Source: a virus
Virus record (IMG/VR): IMGVR_UViG_3300021090_000568
Coordinates: 1 to 34,887 of that record
Strand: one strand, 5' to 3'
DNA: 34,887 nt
In this document: piece after piece, positions 8,861 to 16,854 of the stretch
Layout of the letters: every line of letters starts with the position of its first letter
Numbering within the stretch: position 1 is the first letter of the stretch
Program-made: the position numbers and the translations under genes
Notes under the pieces: model-generated
Told to the model about the DNA's origin: nothing
Database searches by the model: none
What the model saw: the letters and a program-made list of their open reading frames with translations, nothing else

Positions 8861-9046
8861 TTAGCCTTCAGTCTGTGTATCCGGTTCAGTGACCGCGTCG
8901 AGCGAGATGACCGGCGCGTCCAGATCCGCCAACCATTGTTCAAGGATCTGGATCGCCCCGGCCTTCACGTTGACGTTGGCGATGTCTTGCTGTCGCGATT
9001 CTCGAAGTGTGTCGAGTTTCGCTTGAATGATTTCTTTCGTGATCAC
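8861..9046 (-). CDS. Small helical hypothetical protein
   Basis: The protein has 61 residues. The GTG start is chosen because a strong AGGAGG lies six bases upstream. The N-terminal 45 residues form one likely amphipathic helix (IIQAKLDTLRESRQQDIANVN) and the tail is acidic. Helical mini-proteins of this size with an 'xxxIxxxLxxLxxxRxQ' pattern occur beside head genes in many phages. The function is not known. Confidence 0.7.
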   Translation of the reverse strand: MITKEIIQAKLDTLRESRQQDIANVNVKAGAIQILEQWLADLDAPVISLDAVTEPDTQTEG

Positions 9047-9073
9047 TCGTATCCTCCTACCAAGCGACGATCA

Positions 9074-9769
9074 TTAACCGGAGATCGTGATACCGCCTGC
9101 GAGCGCGCAGAATCCGCGCACAAACCAACTGACGCCGTCGCTTTCAATCTCGACGAGATCGCCCAGAGACGCCGCCGTGCTCACGAACTCGATCGTTGTG
9201 CCGGTGAGTTCGACATCTTCCGCTGTGCCGCCCGCACAAAGCACGAAGCCGGTGACGATATTCGCGGCCGGCGAGATGATGGTGTAGGGGGTACCGGACG
9301 TTTCGACTGCCATGATGAAACGGAAGTGCAACCCCGCCGCCACAGCCGGCAGCGTGAAGTCAAATTCCGTCGACGCATGGCCGAAATAAAACGTCTTACC
9401 GGAATCGGCCGCGAGCAGCAATCGAGTCGCCGACGTGTTCTCGACTGATTGGGTACCCGTAGGTCCGTTGATGACAGGCGTGGTGAGAACCGCGCCCGCA
9501 CCAATCGTGAGCGCACCCGTGATCACAGGAGCCGTCAACGTGGGAGCCGTCAACGTCTTGTTCAAGAGCGTCTGCGCGCTTTCCGCGTCGACCAGCGTTT
9601 TGATCGCGTCGTTGCCGTTGTACTTGAAAAAGTTTGCCGCACGGTCGTACACGAAGCCGGCCGCTTTGCCGATGTTTTGGACCAACGCTTTTCCGGCCGT
9701 GGTGTCCGTGATCGCGGAAGGAGACGCTTCAGTACCGAGCGCCGTCTTGTGGATGAAACGATTTGCCAT
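9074..9769 (-). CDS. Structural protein with collagen/fibre-style repeats
   Basis: The protein has 231 residues. The middle has short Thr/Ala/Pro repeats (LTAPTLTAPVITGALT, then VLTTPVINGPTGTQ), a signature of phage fibre or head-fibre shafts. A beta-rich C-terminal domain follows (FYFGHASTEFDFTLPAVAAG, WFVRGFCALAGG). The reading 'NKTLTAPTL' resembles the repeat region of many phage tail-fibre and minor head proteins. It may be a head fibre or decoration protein, given its location between capsid-proximal genes. Confidence 0.7.
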   Translation of the reverse strand: MANRFIHKTALGTEASPSAITDTTAGKALVQNIGKAAGFVYDRAANFFKYNGNDAIKTLVDAESAQTLLNKTLTAPTLTAPVITGALTIGAGAVLTTPVINGPTGTQSVENTSATRLLLAADSGKTFYFGHASTEFDFTLPAVAAGLHFRFIMAVETSGTPYTIISPAANIVTGFVLCAGGTAEDVELTGTTIEFVSTAASLGDLVEIESDGVSWFVRGFCALAGGITISG

Positions 9770-9781
9770 TGGAAGATCCTT

Positions 9782-9826
9782 CTCTTCGCTGAAGAGGGAA
9801 GGGGAGGCTTCCGCCAGACCCCTTCC
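9782..9826 (-). promoter_or_regulatory. Two adjacent hairpins in 5' leader of the 231-residue gene
   Basis: In the minus-strand RNA the first hairpin has perfect 8-base arms (GGAAGGGG/CCCCTTCC) with an inner GGC/GCC. It is followed at once by CTCTTC-AGC-GAAGAG, six bases with a three-base loop. No U-tract follows, so it is more likely a processing or stability structure than a terminator. The ribosome-binding AAGGA lies just past the second stem. Confidence 0.5.
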
Positions 9827-9841
9827 AGTGAGTTGAACGAA

Positions 9842-10378
9842 TTACGGTGCGCCCGTGATGGCGAAGCCATCCAACGACGTCGCCGCCAGGGTCGATGCGG
9901 TCGTGCCGATCGCGGTCGTGGTCGACGCGAACCGCAATCCGACGAGAATCGAGAGTCCGGCCGGATTCAGGTACATCGCTTCATCCGAGGCGAGCAGGAA
10001 CGGCAACGCCATCACGATCGACGCGGTCAACGCCCCGCCGTAGATGTTCGCGTCCGTACCTTCGTCGATCACCTGGAAGAACGCATCCGTACCGTTCGTG
10101 ATGCGTTTCTTGAGATAGATCCCGTAAATCTTCGTGGTGCCGATTCCGACGCCGAGCCCATCGTCCGCCGTGAGCAGGAGTTCGGCCGAGATCGGGGTGA
10201 ACCGCAGATCGGGATTACCCTTCTGCGTCGCGAGCCAAAGCTTCAGATCGCGAAACGCTTTCTGAGCCAGGGGCGACGCACCGGGAACCGCCGCGGTTCC
10301 ACCTGCGAGTGCGGAATTGACACGTTGCCAAACTTTGTTCGCGTTTTCGAGAGCGGCCATTGCAGCAAGATCAGCCAT
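9842..10378 (-). CDS. Structural-cluster protein
   Basis: The protein has 178 residues. The N-terminus is helical and Ala-rich (LAAMAALENANKVWQRVNSALAGG) and the remainder mixed alpha/beta, ending in a Thr/Ala-rich segment. No motif is recognised. It lies between a 204-residue capsid-proximal protein and the fibre-like 231-residue protein, spaced by 23 and 72 bases. It is likely a virion component of unknown role. Confidence 0.7.
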   Translation of the reverse strand: MADLAAMAALENANKVWQRVNSALAGGTAAVPGASPLAQKAFRDLKLWLATQKGNPDLRFTPISAELLLTADDGLGVGIGTTKIYGIYLKKRITNGTDAFFQVIDEGTDANIYGGALTASIVMALPFLLASDEAMYLNPAGLSILVGLRFASTTTAIGTTASTLAATSLDGFAITGAP

Positions 10379-10401
10379 TGGAATACCTCGCCCGTAGTGA
10401 C

Positions 10402-11016
10402 TTACCCGGTGATGACGATCGCCGGCTGAGTACTGGCGGTACGACTAGAGGGGACTGAATTTGTCACCGCGACATTCTTTGCCGTGTGATTGCGCTGTCC
10501 CGTTCGCGCCTGATACGACCGATAGGCGTCACCCGCCCGATGGTCGATGTCGTCGAGTAGTTGTTTCCGTTTTGCGACCTGTACGGCTTCTTCCTGTTCC
10601 TCGACACGTTTGATGAAGGCGTCGACGCCGCCGTTGGCCCACATATCCCGCATCCGGAGATCGGCGAAAATCATGTCCGCGCCCGACCAGCCGGTGTGAA
10701 AGTTTCCAACGATGGTGTCCACGGCAACAAGATTCAAGGACGTTAGTAAATCGCCATCGCTGTACTTGACCCGCTTATGGTTCTTCAACGCGGACGCCTT
10801 CAGGTTCTCGACGATCATCGGGACTCTCAGTGACCGTTCCCGTCGACGCGCCAGGAGGTACTTACGGCCGGTTCGAGCCGGCACGACTACGAGCGCGACA
10901 TCCAGATCCCACAAGCGCGTCAAAAACCACTGAGGCGGCTTCGGGAGGTTGTAGCGATTGATGTCCGGAATCCAATTCCCGGTCATGCTCGCGGTGTCAA
11001 GGGACGGAGGGACCAT
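10402..11016 (-). CDS. Capsid-proximal hypothetical protein
   Basis: The ATG at 11016 gives 204 residues. A further 18 codons upstream would overlap the preceding gene, and the chosen start lies just after that gene's stop. The N-terminal part contains a basic/aromatic region (WFLTRLWDLDVALVVVP, KYLLARRRERSLRVPM). The middle reads FHTGWSGADMIFADLRMRDMW and the C-terminal part is helical and charged (VEEQEEAVQVAKRKQLLDD). Phage proteins with this mix next to the capsid gene are often of unknown function. No catalytic motif is seen. Confidence 0.7.
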   Translation of the reverse strand: MVPPSLDTASMTGNWIPDINRYNLPKPPQWFLTRLWDLDVALVVVPARTGRKYLLARRRERSLRVPMIVENLKASALKNHKRVKYSDGDLLTSLNLVAVDTIVGNFHTGWSGADMIFADLRMRDMWANGGVDAFIKRVEEQEEAVQVAKRKQLLDDIDHRAGDAYRSYQARTGQRNHTAKNVAVTNSVPSSRTASTQPAIVITG

Positions 11017-11020
11017 CGGC

Positions 11021-11248
11021 CTACTCACGTTCCGGCCAGTGCCAGGTACGCGACTCTGGTTGCAGTACATCGCTGTACATCACCGTCAGCACTGTGTAGG
11101 GAATGACGACCACACCATTGAACCCGCTGGCGAACACCTGGAGATTCACGGCGACATCAGACCAGACATGGACGACGATCGCGGCAAGATGAACCGTCCC
11201 GTCCACGTAATGAACGATTCGCCCGATAGAAGGCTTTTGCGTGTCCAT
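11021..11248 (-). CDS. Small beta-barrel-like phage protein
   Basis: The protein has 75 residues. 'GRIVHYVDGTVHLAAIVVHV' followed by 'DVAVNLQVFASGFNG' recalls a small beta-barrel family frequent in phage genomes, in which GRxVHY is followed by LAAIV and VNLxVF strands. The start overlaps the preceding stop (TAATG). The function of that family is not established. Here it sits downstream of the capsid gene in the late operon. Confidence 0.75.
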   Translation of the reverse strand: MDTQKPSIGRIVHYVDGTVHLAAIVVHVWSDVAVNLQVFASGFNGVVVIPYTVLTVMYSDVLQPESRTWHWPERE

Positions 11249-11691
11249 TATTCAACGTTCCTTGACGTGTCGAACTCGCTGCCGGACCCGACTTCGACTT
11301 GAGCCTCGTAGTTCGAGTACGGGGTCCGCTTCAGGAGCTTCCGTGCTTCCATCGGCTCGCCGTGAAACGATCCATCGCGGTCGACCACTTCGAGCGCCAG
11401 CGCCGCTTTAGCGAGTACCTCCATCGGGATCGGCGTGATCGGGTAGTTCTTCGAGCCTTCGACGCCGACGAGTGAAATGAACTTCCGCGGGTCGATCGGA
11501 TGTTTGGAACCCATCAGCGGGTTTTGCTTGATCGCGTACGGAACGGCCACTTTCGGGAGCACGTTCGGTCCCGGTTTCAGATCGATGTCTTCGCCGTCGT
11601 AGCGGACGCTGATCTTCCGCTCGAAGGCCCCCGCACCAATCGTGCGATTGTGAACGATGACCGATTCCTTGAAATGCCCTAGAACACCCAT
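11248..11691 (-). CDS. Late-cluster hypothetical protein
   Basis: The protein has 147 residues. It includes a basic N-terminal region (FKESVIVHNRTIGAGAFERKISV), a central VAVPYAIKQNPLMGSKHPIDP, and an Ala/Leu-rich helix. It overlaps both neighbours by TAATG junctions. It is probably structural by position and no family is recognised. Confidence 0.7.
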   Translation of the reverse strand: MGVLGHFKESVIVHNRTIGAGAFERKISVRYDGEDIDLKPGPNVLPKVAVPYAIKQNPLMGSKHPIDPRKFISLVGVEGSKNYPITPIPMEVLAKAALALEVVDRDGSFHGEPMEARKLLKRTPYSNYEAQVEVGSGSEFDTSRNVE

Positions 11692-11915
11692 TAGTTTTTT
11701 CCTCCCCCAAAAAGACGCTGAAAACTTGCTGCCGCGTTCTGCATCGCCGGCATGGCCCCTGGTGCAGTTGGTTTTTGCAACCGCGGATCGACGACCCCCG
11801 ATTCATTCGGAAGTTCGATGTCGGTTGTCCTTGCACCAGGACCGCCGAGCCCGATCAGGCTGGCGATCTTCGACAACAGTTGTTGTACGGCGTACGAACT
11901 GTTGCTGTCGGGCAT
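11691..11915 (-). CDS. Small hypothetical protein after capsid gene
   Basis: The protein has 74 residues. An AGGAG lies about ten bases before the ATG. The N-terminal helix (YAVQQLLSKIASLIGLGG) is followed by a Pro/Ala-rich region and a C-terminal FQRLFGGGKN. It is the first gene after the terminator behind the capsid gene, so it may mark the start of a separately controlled or readthrough-dependent segment. Confidence 0.65.
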   Translation of the reverse strand: MPDSNSSYAVQQLLSKIASLIGLGGPGARTTDIELPNESGVVDPRLQKPTAPGAMPAMQNAAASFQRLFGGGKN

Positions 11916-11935
11916 GAACGGTAACTCCTCAAGCG

Positions 11936-11979
11936 AAAAATTTGCACGAGGACAGGCTTGGGTATTCCCTGTCCCCGTG
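11936..11979 (-). terminator. Rho-independent terminator after major capsid gene
   Basis: In minus-strand RNA, CACGGGGACAGG pairs with CCTGTCCTCGTG: twelve pairs with one G-U, around an eleven-base loop. CAAATTTTT follows on the same strand. It lies just past the capsid stop and before the next gene. It would lower expression of downstream genes relative to the capsid gene. Confidence 0.8.
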
Positions 11980-11987
11980 ACTCACTC

Positions 11988-13364
11988 TTACAGCTCAGGT
12001 ACGACGACCAACGTTTGCCCTGTTACCCCGTCCCAACGGGCGCACACGGCCGGATTGCCGATGAAGTTCTCTTTCCGCGCGAACCACCACGCCTCGAACG
12101 CGTGACGAGCGGAATCACCGACACCGTCGCGAACCAGGATCGAGCCGTCCTCGTCGACGAACCGTCCGGGCTCCGCGACGTACTGCTTTGCACTCATGCG
12201 GTTCTCGTCGAGGAAGTACACCTGATCGAGTCCGAGGGTCCGGATCGGCGTGACAGGAACTTCGCCCATCGACACGTCGCCGCCCGGTTTCTTGAACGCA
12301 ACGGTTCCAGGATCGCTCTGTTTTCTGTCGCTTGATGCGGGTGCGTAGCGCCGATCCGCTTCCGTCAGCTTCAGGAACTCACGACGCACCGAAGGGTGCA
12401 TGAGCAACCGAGTCACTTCGCCGCCGAGCTTCTGGTACAGCACGTCCGCGGTCCGTTGCATGGCATCCGTGGCGAGCGCACCAGCGGAACTGACCACGTA
12501 GGACTTGTACGACGGAGCCAGCGACCGCTGAATCTCGAAGTACGTCGCCCAGTTGGTTCCGTCGTCGATCAGCGAGGGGAGCCCGTGATACGCCTTGTTG
12601 TAGGCGGTATCGAGGGTATCGGTGACTGATCCATTCGCCGCCTGCACGAGATAGTCGTTGTCCGCCCAATCGGTATCCGTGACCGCTGCGGCCGTGTAGT
12701 CGGTCCCGTCCTCGTTGACGTCGACAACCTTGGAGATGCCCGCGCGAATCGTCCCCGACGCCGGGTTGATCGCGGCGAGGAACATGCCCTTCTGTAAGAA
12801 CCGATTGCCGAAGGACGAGCCGGCGATGTTGCCGGGGGAGTCGACTTCGATCGTGGTGGACGACGTACCGGGATCGCCCTGAAGCAGACAGAAGACGCCT
12901 TTACCATCGGTCGACAGCGCGAACTCTTCGCGTTTCGCAATGTCATCGATGATGCGGGTCATTTCGTCTTTCTTCGACGACTTCCACGACGCTTCGGACG
13001 ACACGCTGTCATCCATCGCTTCCTGCGTGAGCCTCAACCGCGCCATCATCTTGCGGACGTTGACCGTCCCGTTGATGTGCCGCTGAGCACCCGCACCCGC
13101 GAATGCGCCGTCTTCCGACACGAACATCGGCGACGGGTTCCGTCCAACGTGCGCCTCGAACGTGTGCCCCTTGCCGCCCTTGTAGTCGACCTTCGTCGGC
13201 TTGAAAATGTCCTGCAACGGATTCGAGTTGTTGACACCCTCCGCGATGCCTTCCTCGAAGACATCCTTGTAGAGCCCGAACACCGCGGTCGAGTCCGCGC
13301 CGACGTGCAGATACCCGTCAGGGCTCTGCGTCAACACGAACGGGATAAGAGAAAAGCCTTTCAT
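11988..13364 (-). CDS. Major capsid protein (HK97-fold-like)
   Basis: The protein has 458 residues. The ATG is chosen because AGGACAG precedes it, whereas 26 further codons upstream would overlap the scaffold gene. The protein shows an N-terminal segment, a PTKVDYKGGKGHTFEAHVGRNPSPMF strand region, the long helix region with RRHIxG-like spacing, and 'TRIIDDIAKREEFALS'. The C-terminal part holds MHPSVRREFLKL and a P-domain-like ending with 'GNPAVCARWDGVTG'. It follows a scaffold gene and is followed by a strong terminator, the usual position and expression pattern of the major capsid protein. The family is inferred from context and composition, not alignment. Confidence 0.85.
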   Translation of the reverse strand: MKGFSLIPFVLTQSPDGYLHVGADSTAVFGLYKDVFEEGIAEGVNNSNPLQDIFKPTKVDYKGGKGHTFEAHVGRNPSPMFVSEDGAFAGAGAQRHINGTVNVRKMMARLRLTQEAMDDSVSSEASWKSSKKDEMTRIIDDIAKREEFALSTDGKGVFCLLQGDPGTSSTTIEVDSPGNIAGSSFGNRFLQKGMFLAAINPASGTIRAGISKVVDVNEDGTDYTAAAVTDTDWADNDYLVQAANGSVTDTLDTAYNKAYHGLPSLIDDGTNWATYFEIQRSLAPSYKSYVVSSAGALATDAMQRTADVLYQKLGGEVTRLLMHPSVRREFLKLTEADRRYAPASSDRKQSDPGTVAFKKPGGDVSMGEVPVTPIRTLGLDQVYFLDENRMSAKQYVAEPGRFVDEDGSILVRDGVGDSARHAFEAWWFARKENFIGNPAVCARWDGVTGQTLVVVPEL

Positions 13365-13380
13365 CGGTCTGTCCTGTTCT

Positions 13381-14346
13381 TTACTGACCGAACTGCACGC
13401 CGCGTTCTTTCGCCAGTTTCGCGGCGTAGTCGAGTCGGTCATCGAGAGAAGCGAACTTCTCCGGACGCTGAACGGTCGTGACTTGTGTTCGACCCTGTGA
13501 GTTCGGCGTCGGTCGGGTTCGCGGGATTTGCAAACTGGTTGCGGTTCGGCGCGCGGGTTCCACCCAGCGTTTCGTGTAGGCCGTGGCGAACTCTTTCAGC
13601 AAGGTCGCATCACCCTCTTCGTAGCGAGTGATCGTCGCGGACTCTTCGCCATTGCTAGCTTGGAGTTCTTGACCGGCCTTCGACTTCAACCATTTCGTGA
13701 AGCTGTCTTTCAGATCGCTTTGCGCGTCTGCGTCCAGCTTCTCGACGCCCATCGCCTCCGCGACGTCGGCGTACACGGTTGCCATCTGCTGATTCCCGTG
13801 TCGCTGCCATTGACGCAGTTCGTTCTGCGTCGCACGGTGCGCGGCATCGGGGGTTCTCGTCAGTGCCTCGATCTGTTCCGCGGACATTGAGAGCAACGGC
13901 TTCAAGTGCGGGAACAGTTGCTCGAACGCAGCCTTGACTTCCTGCGACTTCATCGCCTGGGGGTCTTGCGGATTGACGCCGGCTAGGGCGGCAACTTGCG
14001 CTTTGGCTGCGGCGAGTTCTGCGGTGAGTGTCGTCGCGCGCTGTTCCGCCGTGGTACGGGCGGTCGATACTTCATTCAAACGGTGCGGGGGAATCCACTT
14101 CGAGCGGTCCTCCTGGTACGTAAACCCGGTTGCTGCCGCGCCGGTCCGTGCTGTACCTGGATCGCCTGCTGCGGGTGAACCCGGCGTACCGGGGACTGCG
14201 GCGACGGCGGGCGATCCGGGGGTACCTGCCGCTGCGGGTGCTCCGGGTGCTGCCGTGCCGGGATTCGCGGGATCCTCGAAATAATAGCCGGACCATCCGG
14301 ACGTGATTGCTTCGTGGAACCAACGAGAATTTCTGCTGAGAGTCAT
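13381..14346 (-). CDS. Scaffold / head-assembly protein with collagen-like segment
   Basis: The protein has 321 residues. After a 28-residue N-terminus there is a Gly-Pro-Ala repeat (about residues 29-75, of the type GAPAAAGTPGSP). A long Ala/Gln/Glu helix follows (ERSTARTTAEQRATTLTAEL style), then a region mixing helix and basic residues. The C-terminus is basic. Long helical, Glu/Gln-rich proteins between portal and capsid genes are normally scaffolds. The collagen-like stretch is unusual for a scaffold and may be a flexible linker. The ribosome-binding AAGG is within an AAAAAAGGTACC sequence. Confidence 0.75.
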   Translation of the reverse strand: MTLSRNSRWFHEAITSGWSGYYFEDPANPGTAAPGAPAAAGTPGSPAVAAVPGTPGSPAAGDPGTARTGAAATGFTYQEDRSKWIPPHRLNEVSTARTTAEQRATTLTAELAAAKAQVAALAGVNPQDPQAMKSQEVKAAFEQLFPHLKPLLSMSAEQIEALTRTPDAAHRATQNELRQWQRHGNQQMATVYADVAEAMGVEKLDADAQSDLKDSFTKWLKSKAGQELQASNGEESATITRYEEGDATLLKEFATAYTKRWVEPARRTATSLQIPRTRPTPNSQGRTQVTTVQRPEKFASLDDRLDYAAKLAKERGVQFGQ

Positions 14347-14390
14347 AAGGTACCTTTTTTAGCGCGGGTTAGGTCCGCGAACCAATGACG

Positions 14391-14406
14391 TGGAACGAAA
14401 CTTGCA
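14391..14406 (+). promoter_or_regulatory. Sigma-54-like element (tandem copy 1), antisense to portal
   Basis: TGGAACG-AAAC-TTGCA keeps GG-N10-GC and differs from consensus only at the fourth base. It lies in the 141-base gap between portal and scaffold genes. It points in the plus direction, away from the operon's direction of transcription, and is 28 bases from a second copy. Confidence 0.4.
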
Positions 14407-14414
14407 TACGAGAG

Positions 14415-14444
14415 ATATTGGCACGAGACTTGCCTCGGTGTCAA
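14415..14444 (-). promoter_or_regulatory. Possible sigma-70 promoter for scaffold/capsid genes
   Basis: Reading the minus strand, TTGACA is followed after 18 bases by CAATAT. The -35 is perfect and the -10 weak (3 of 6). It overlaps the sigma-54-like element on the other strand and has the palindrome immediately upstream. It would place a promoter ahead of scaffold and capsid, consistent with high expression of those genes. Confidence 0.3.
14419..14434 (+). promoter_or_regulatory. Sigma-54-like element (tandem copy 2), antisense to portal
   Basis: TGGCACG-AGAC-TTGCC is an exact match to the -24/-12 consensus (with a T before it, giving TTGGCACG). The predicted start would be near 14445, at the palindrome. 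Like copy 1 it faces the 3' end of the portal gene and would make antisense RNA. Confidence 0.45.
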
Positions 14445-14461
14445 CAGTGAATCATTCACTG
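14445..14461. repeat. Dispersed palindrome copy (CAGTGAA-TCA-TTCACTG)
   Basis: Perfect 7-base arms around TCA, the best copy in the window. A further ATTCACT follows, so there may be one and a half sites. It is a probable binding site for a dimeric regulator. Confidence 0.65.
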
Positions 14462-14487
14462 ATTCACTACACACCCCGAAAATCTAC

Positions 14488-16839
14488 TTACTGTTGTGGT
14501 TGTTGCGGATTCGCGGCAGCTGTCCCGCCCGCGTTGGCGTTCGAATTCCGCATCGCCGAACCTCTACCAGCACCGCCCTGTGCTTCAGGTGGAGCACCCG
14601 GCTTCCCGCCTGCTTTTCCTGGAGCGGATCCTGTATTCCCTTGTCCGGGTTGACCTTGCGGTGCTGTCGGGACCATGATCCCGTCCGCGTCGATGATGCC
14701 CATCTGCACTTGAGCTAGGGCAAGGTCGATTGACAACAGGTACGCGTCGACTAGCCCTTCCGCAGCCGGGGACTTGGCGAACACCTGACGTCCGCGGTCA
14801 CTGAGCGCCCACTTGATCAGTTCCTTGCGATGAATCGCCGGGTTGTACCAGCGTTTGTACATGAGCGGAGGTTTCCCGAGTGTCGCCGCTTCCTGAATCG
14901 CGGCCGGGTCGTTCATGAACTTCTCGAACTTGTCCATGTTCATCCAGGCTTCCTGTACTTGCGCGTCGATCTCTGGCAGTAATTCGGATTCACCGAACTT
15001 CTCGAAAATTTTCCGCTTCTGATCTTCGTCGGTCGGATCGATCAGGCCCAGTGTGTTCAAGTGATCGATGTTCGCGCGCTCGCCGAGATTTGTTTTCGGC
15101 GTCGACGTCCCGTCTTCAATCAGGATCTCAATGGAGCCTTTCAGATCAGCTTTCTTGAACGTGTCGAACGCCCAACCTTTGTTCGGCATCATGCGCGCAC
15201 GGATTCGTGTCTCTTCGCCGAACTCCTGTTCAATCGACAACGCATCGCCCGCCCAACCGCGATGAGCAGCCGCACGTTCCTTGAACGCGGACGCGTGTTT
15301 CGCTTGACCACGTTCGAGGAGGAGATTCAACGCCGCGTACGCTTCGACGCCAGCCGGTTTCTGGCCTTTCAAGATGTCGTACGTGCCCATGAGATCCTGA
15401 GCCTCGTCCTTGATGATCTGCCGGTACTGAAACACCGAGGAATTGATCCCTTCGCCGGGGATGCGTTCCGGTTTCGCGTTGCCACCCGCAACCAGCGGAT
15501 TCCACTTCACGACTAATCCGGGTTCACCCGTGAACTTCTCAACCTCCGCGCCTTTCGGCTCCAGCCAGACCGGGTTCGCCATACGGCCGATAATCATCAG
15601 CATGTGAGAATCGAGTTGATTGAGTTGATCCTGTTTCCCGACCGCGGGATCGATCATCGCGGAGCCGAGCGGACGCCCGCCGACGTGTTCGTATCGAGCA
15701 TGATGAAACGTGAACAGCGGATTCCCGTCACCCGAGTGGTACGGCAACGGTCCCGGCAACGATTCTTTTTCGGAATGAATGACGATCGGGTTTTGATCGC
15801 CGGCGAACCGGATGACCTGACCATCCGGGAATTCGTCGCATGGTTTGATCCACACGTCGTACTCAACGACGCCGTCACTTTCGGTATTCGACCCGCCCGA
15901 GCCGAAGAACGGCGCGGACACACCGAGATCGTTTTGGAACGGCAGCGACTTGAAAATCTGCATCGTCCGTTCCGCGGGTGTCTTCGACCAGGGGATTCGA
16001 TTCACGTACTGGGAGAGTTCGGCATCCTGTTCGTAATAGCTTTTGTCTCTCCACCGCATCCGGATCGTGTACGGAGCCAGATCGTAGCGTTCGTACACGA
16101 GCGGGAACGCAATCTCGAACGGCGACAACGCCATCGTCATCCCCTTCGGCAACGGACGGCGTTCAACCATCGGCGATCCATCGGGATTCATCGCCGGCAT
16201 GAATGCGTTCGCGCCACACGACGGACACTTCTGACCCGCATCCTTGATCTCGACTTCGGAGTACGTTTGCTGACACTTGACGCACGTCTCGTGACGAATC
16301 GTCAGCATCCCGTTTTTGCGATCGTGGTTGACTGCGGTATGCAGCCACATATTCCCCGTGACGAGCAACCAGAAATCGCCTTCGTTGTAGACCGAATCCA
16401 TCTGGTGTTCGCCGTAGAGGATCGGCAAGTAGTCATCCGACACGCCGGCTGTGACGACGTTCTTGTTGTCTTCACCAACAGGTCGAGCCGTCGCCCCGTA
16501 GTTGATCGCGGCAAAGTTCGAGCGGACGGTTTGGACGCCGTCCTTGAGAATGTTCGTGACTGGGCGGGGGATCCAGCGGGCCAGTCGTTTGTCCTGCCAC
16601 TGACCGCGCTTGCTGTCGAAGTAGATCCACTGACGATTGAGGATGTAAAACACGTTCCGCATCCACTGACGTTCGTAGACCCAACGCTGATCGAAGCTCT
16701 CCCGCTTCCAGCGCGTGAACATGTCGAGCAGCTGCGGATCTTGATACGTCGGTGCGTTTTGCAGGAGTGTCGGCCCTGTGCCGCCCGGAACCGGAGTTCC
16801 AGGAGTGGTACTGATCGGAGGAGGTTTCAACGGAAACAT
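14488..16839 (-). CDS. Portal protein with zinc-ribbon insertion
   Basis: The protein has 783 residues, at the long end for podovirus portals. The ATG follows AGAGGG at good spacing. The body has a helical N-terminus with WVYERQWMRNVFYILNRQ, DNKNVVTAGVSD, and PFEIAFPLVYERYDLAPYTIR in the middle. The clip/stem region (IGRMANPVWLEPKG) precedes a C-terminal Gly/Pro/Asn-rich tail. Cys186-x2-Cys189 and Cys205-x2-Cys208 form a clear zinc ribbon inserted near residues 183-215. The zinc finger is unusual in a portal. Terminase upstream and scaffold downstream confirm the assignment. Confidence 0.85.
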   Translation of the reverse strand: MFPLKPPPISTTPGTPVPGGTGPTLLQNAPTYQDPQLLDMFTRWKRESFDQRWVYERQWMRNVFYILNRQWIYFDSKRGQWQDKRLARWIPRPVTNILKDGVQTVRSNFAAINYGATARPVGEDNKNVVTAGVSDDYLPILYGEHQMDSVYNEGDFWLLVTGNMWLHTAVNHDRKNGMLTIRHETCVKCQQTYSEVEIKDAGQKCPSCGANAFMPAMNPDGSPMVERRPLPKGMTMALSPFEIAFPLVYERYDLAPYTIRMRWRDKSYYEQDAELSQYVNRIPWSKTPAERTMQIFKSLPFQNDLGVSAPFFGSGGSNTESDGVVEYDVWIKPCDEFPDGQVIRFAGDQNPIVIHSEKESLPGPLPYHSGDGNPLFTFHHARYEHVGGRPLGSAMIDPAVGKQDQLNQLDSHMLMIIGRMANPVWLEPKGAEVEKFTGEPGLVVKWNPLVAGGNAKPERIPGEGINSSVFQYRQIIKDEAQDLMGTYDILKGQKPAGVEAYAALNLLLERGQAKHASAFKERAAAHRGWAGDALSIEQEFGEETRIRARMMPNKGWAFDTFKKADLKGSIEILIEDGTSTPKTNLGERANIDHLNTLGLIDPTDEDQKRKIFEKFGESELLPEIDAQVQEAWMNMDKFEKFMNDPAAIQEAATLGKPPLMYKRWYNPAIHRKELIKWALSDRGRQVFAKSPAAEGLVDAYLLSIDLALAQVQMGIIDADGIMVPTAPQGQPGQGNTGSAPGKAGGKPGAPPEAQGGAGRGSAMRNSNANAGGTAAANPQQPQQ

Positions 16840-16854
16840 GTATGTACCCTCTAA

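Noticed and set aside
9449-10429. Plus-strand frame of 326 codons opposite structural genes
   Set aside because: Very Arg-rich shadow of three minus-strand genes with coupled starts.
15604-16854. Long plus-strand frame of 416 codons opposite the portal gene
   Set aside because: It is the mirror of a GC-rich portal gene, Arg-rich and without family features, and no plus-strand RBS supports it.
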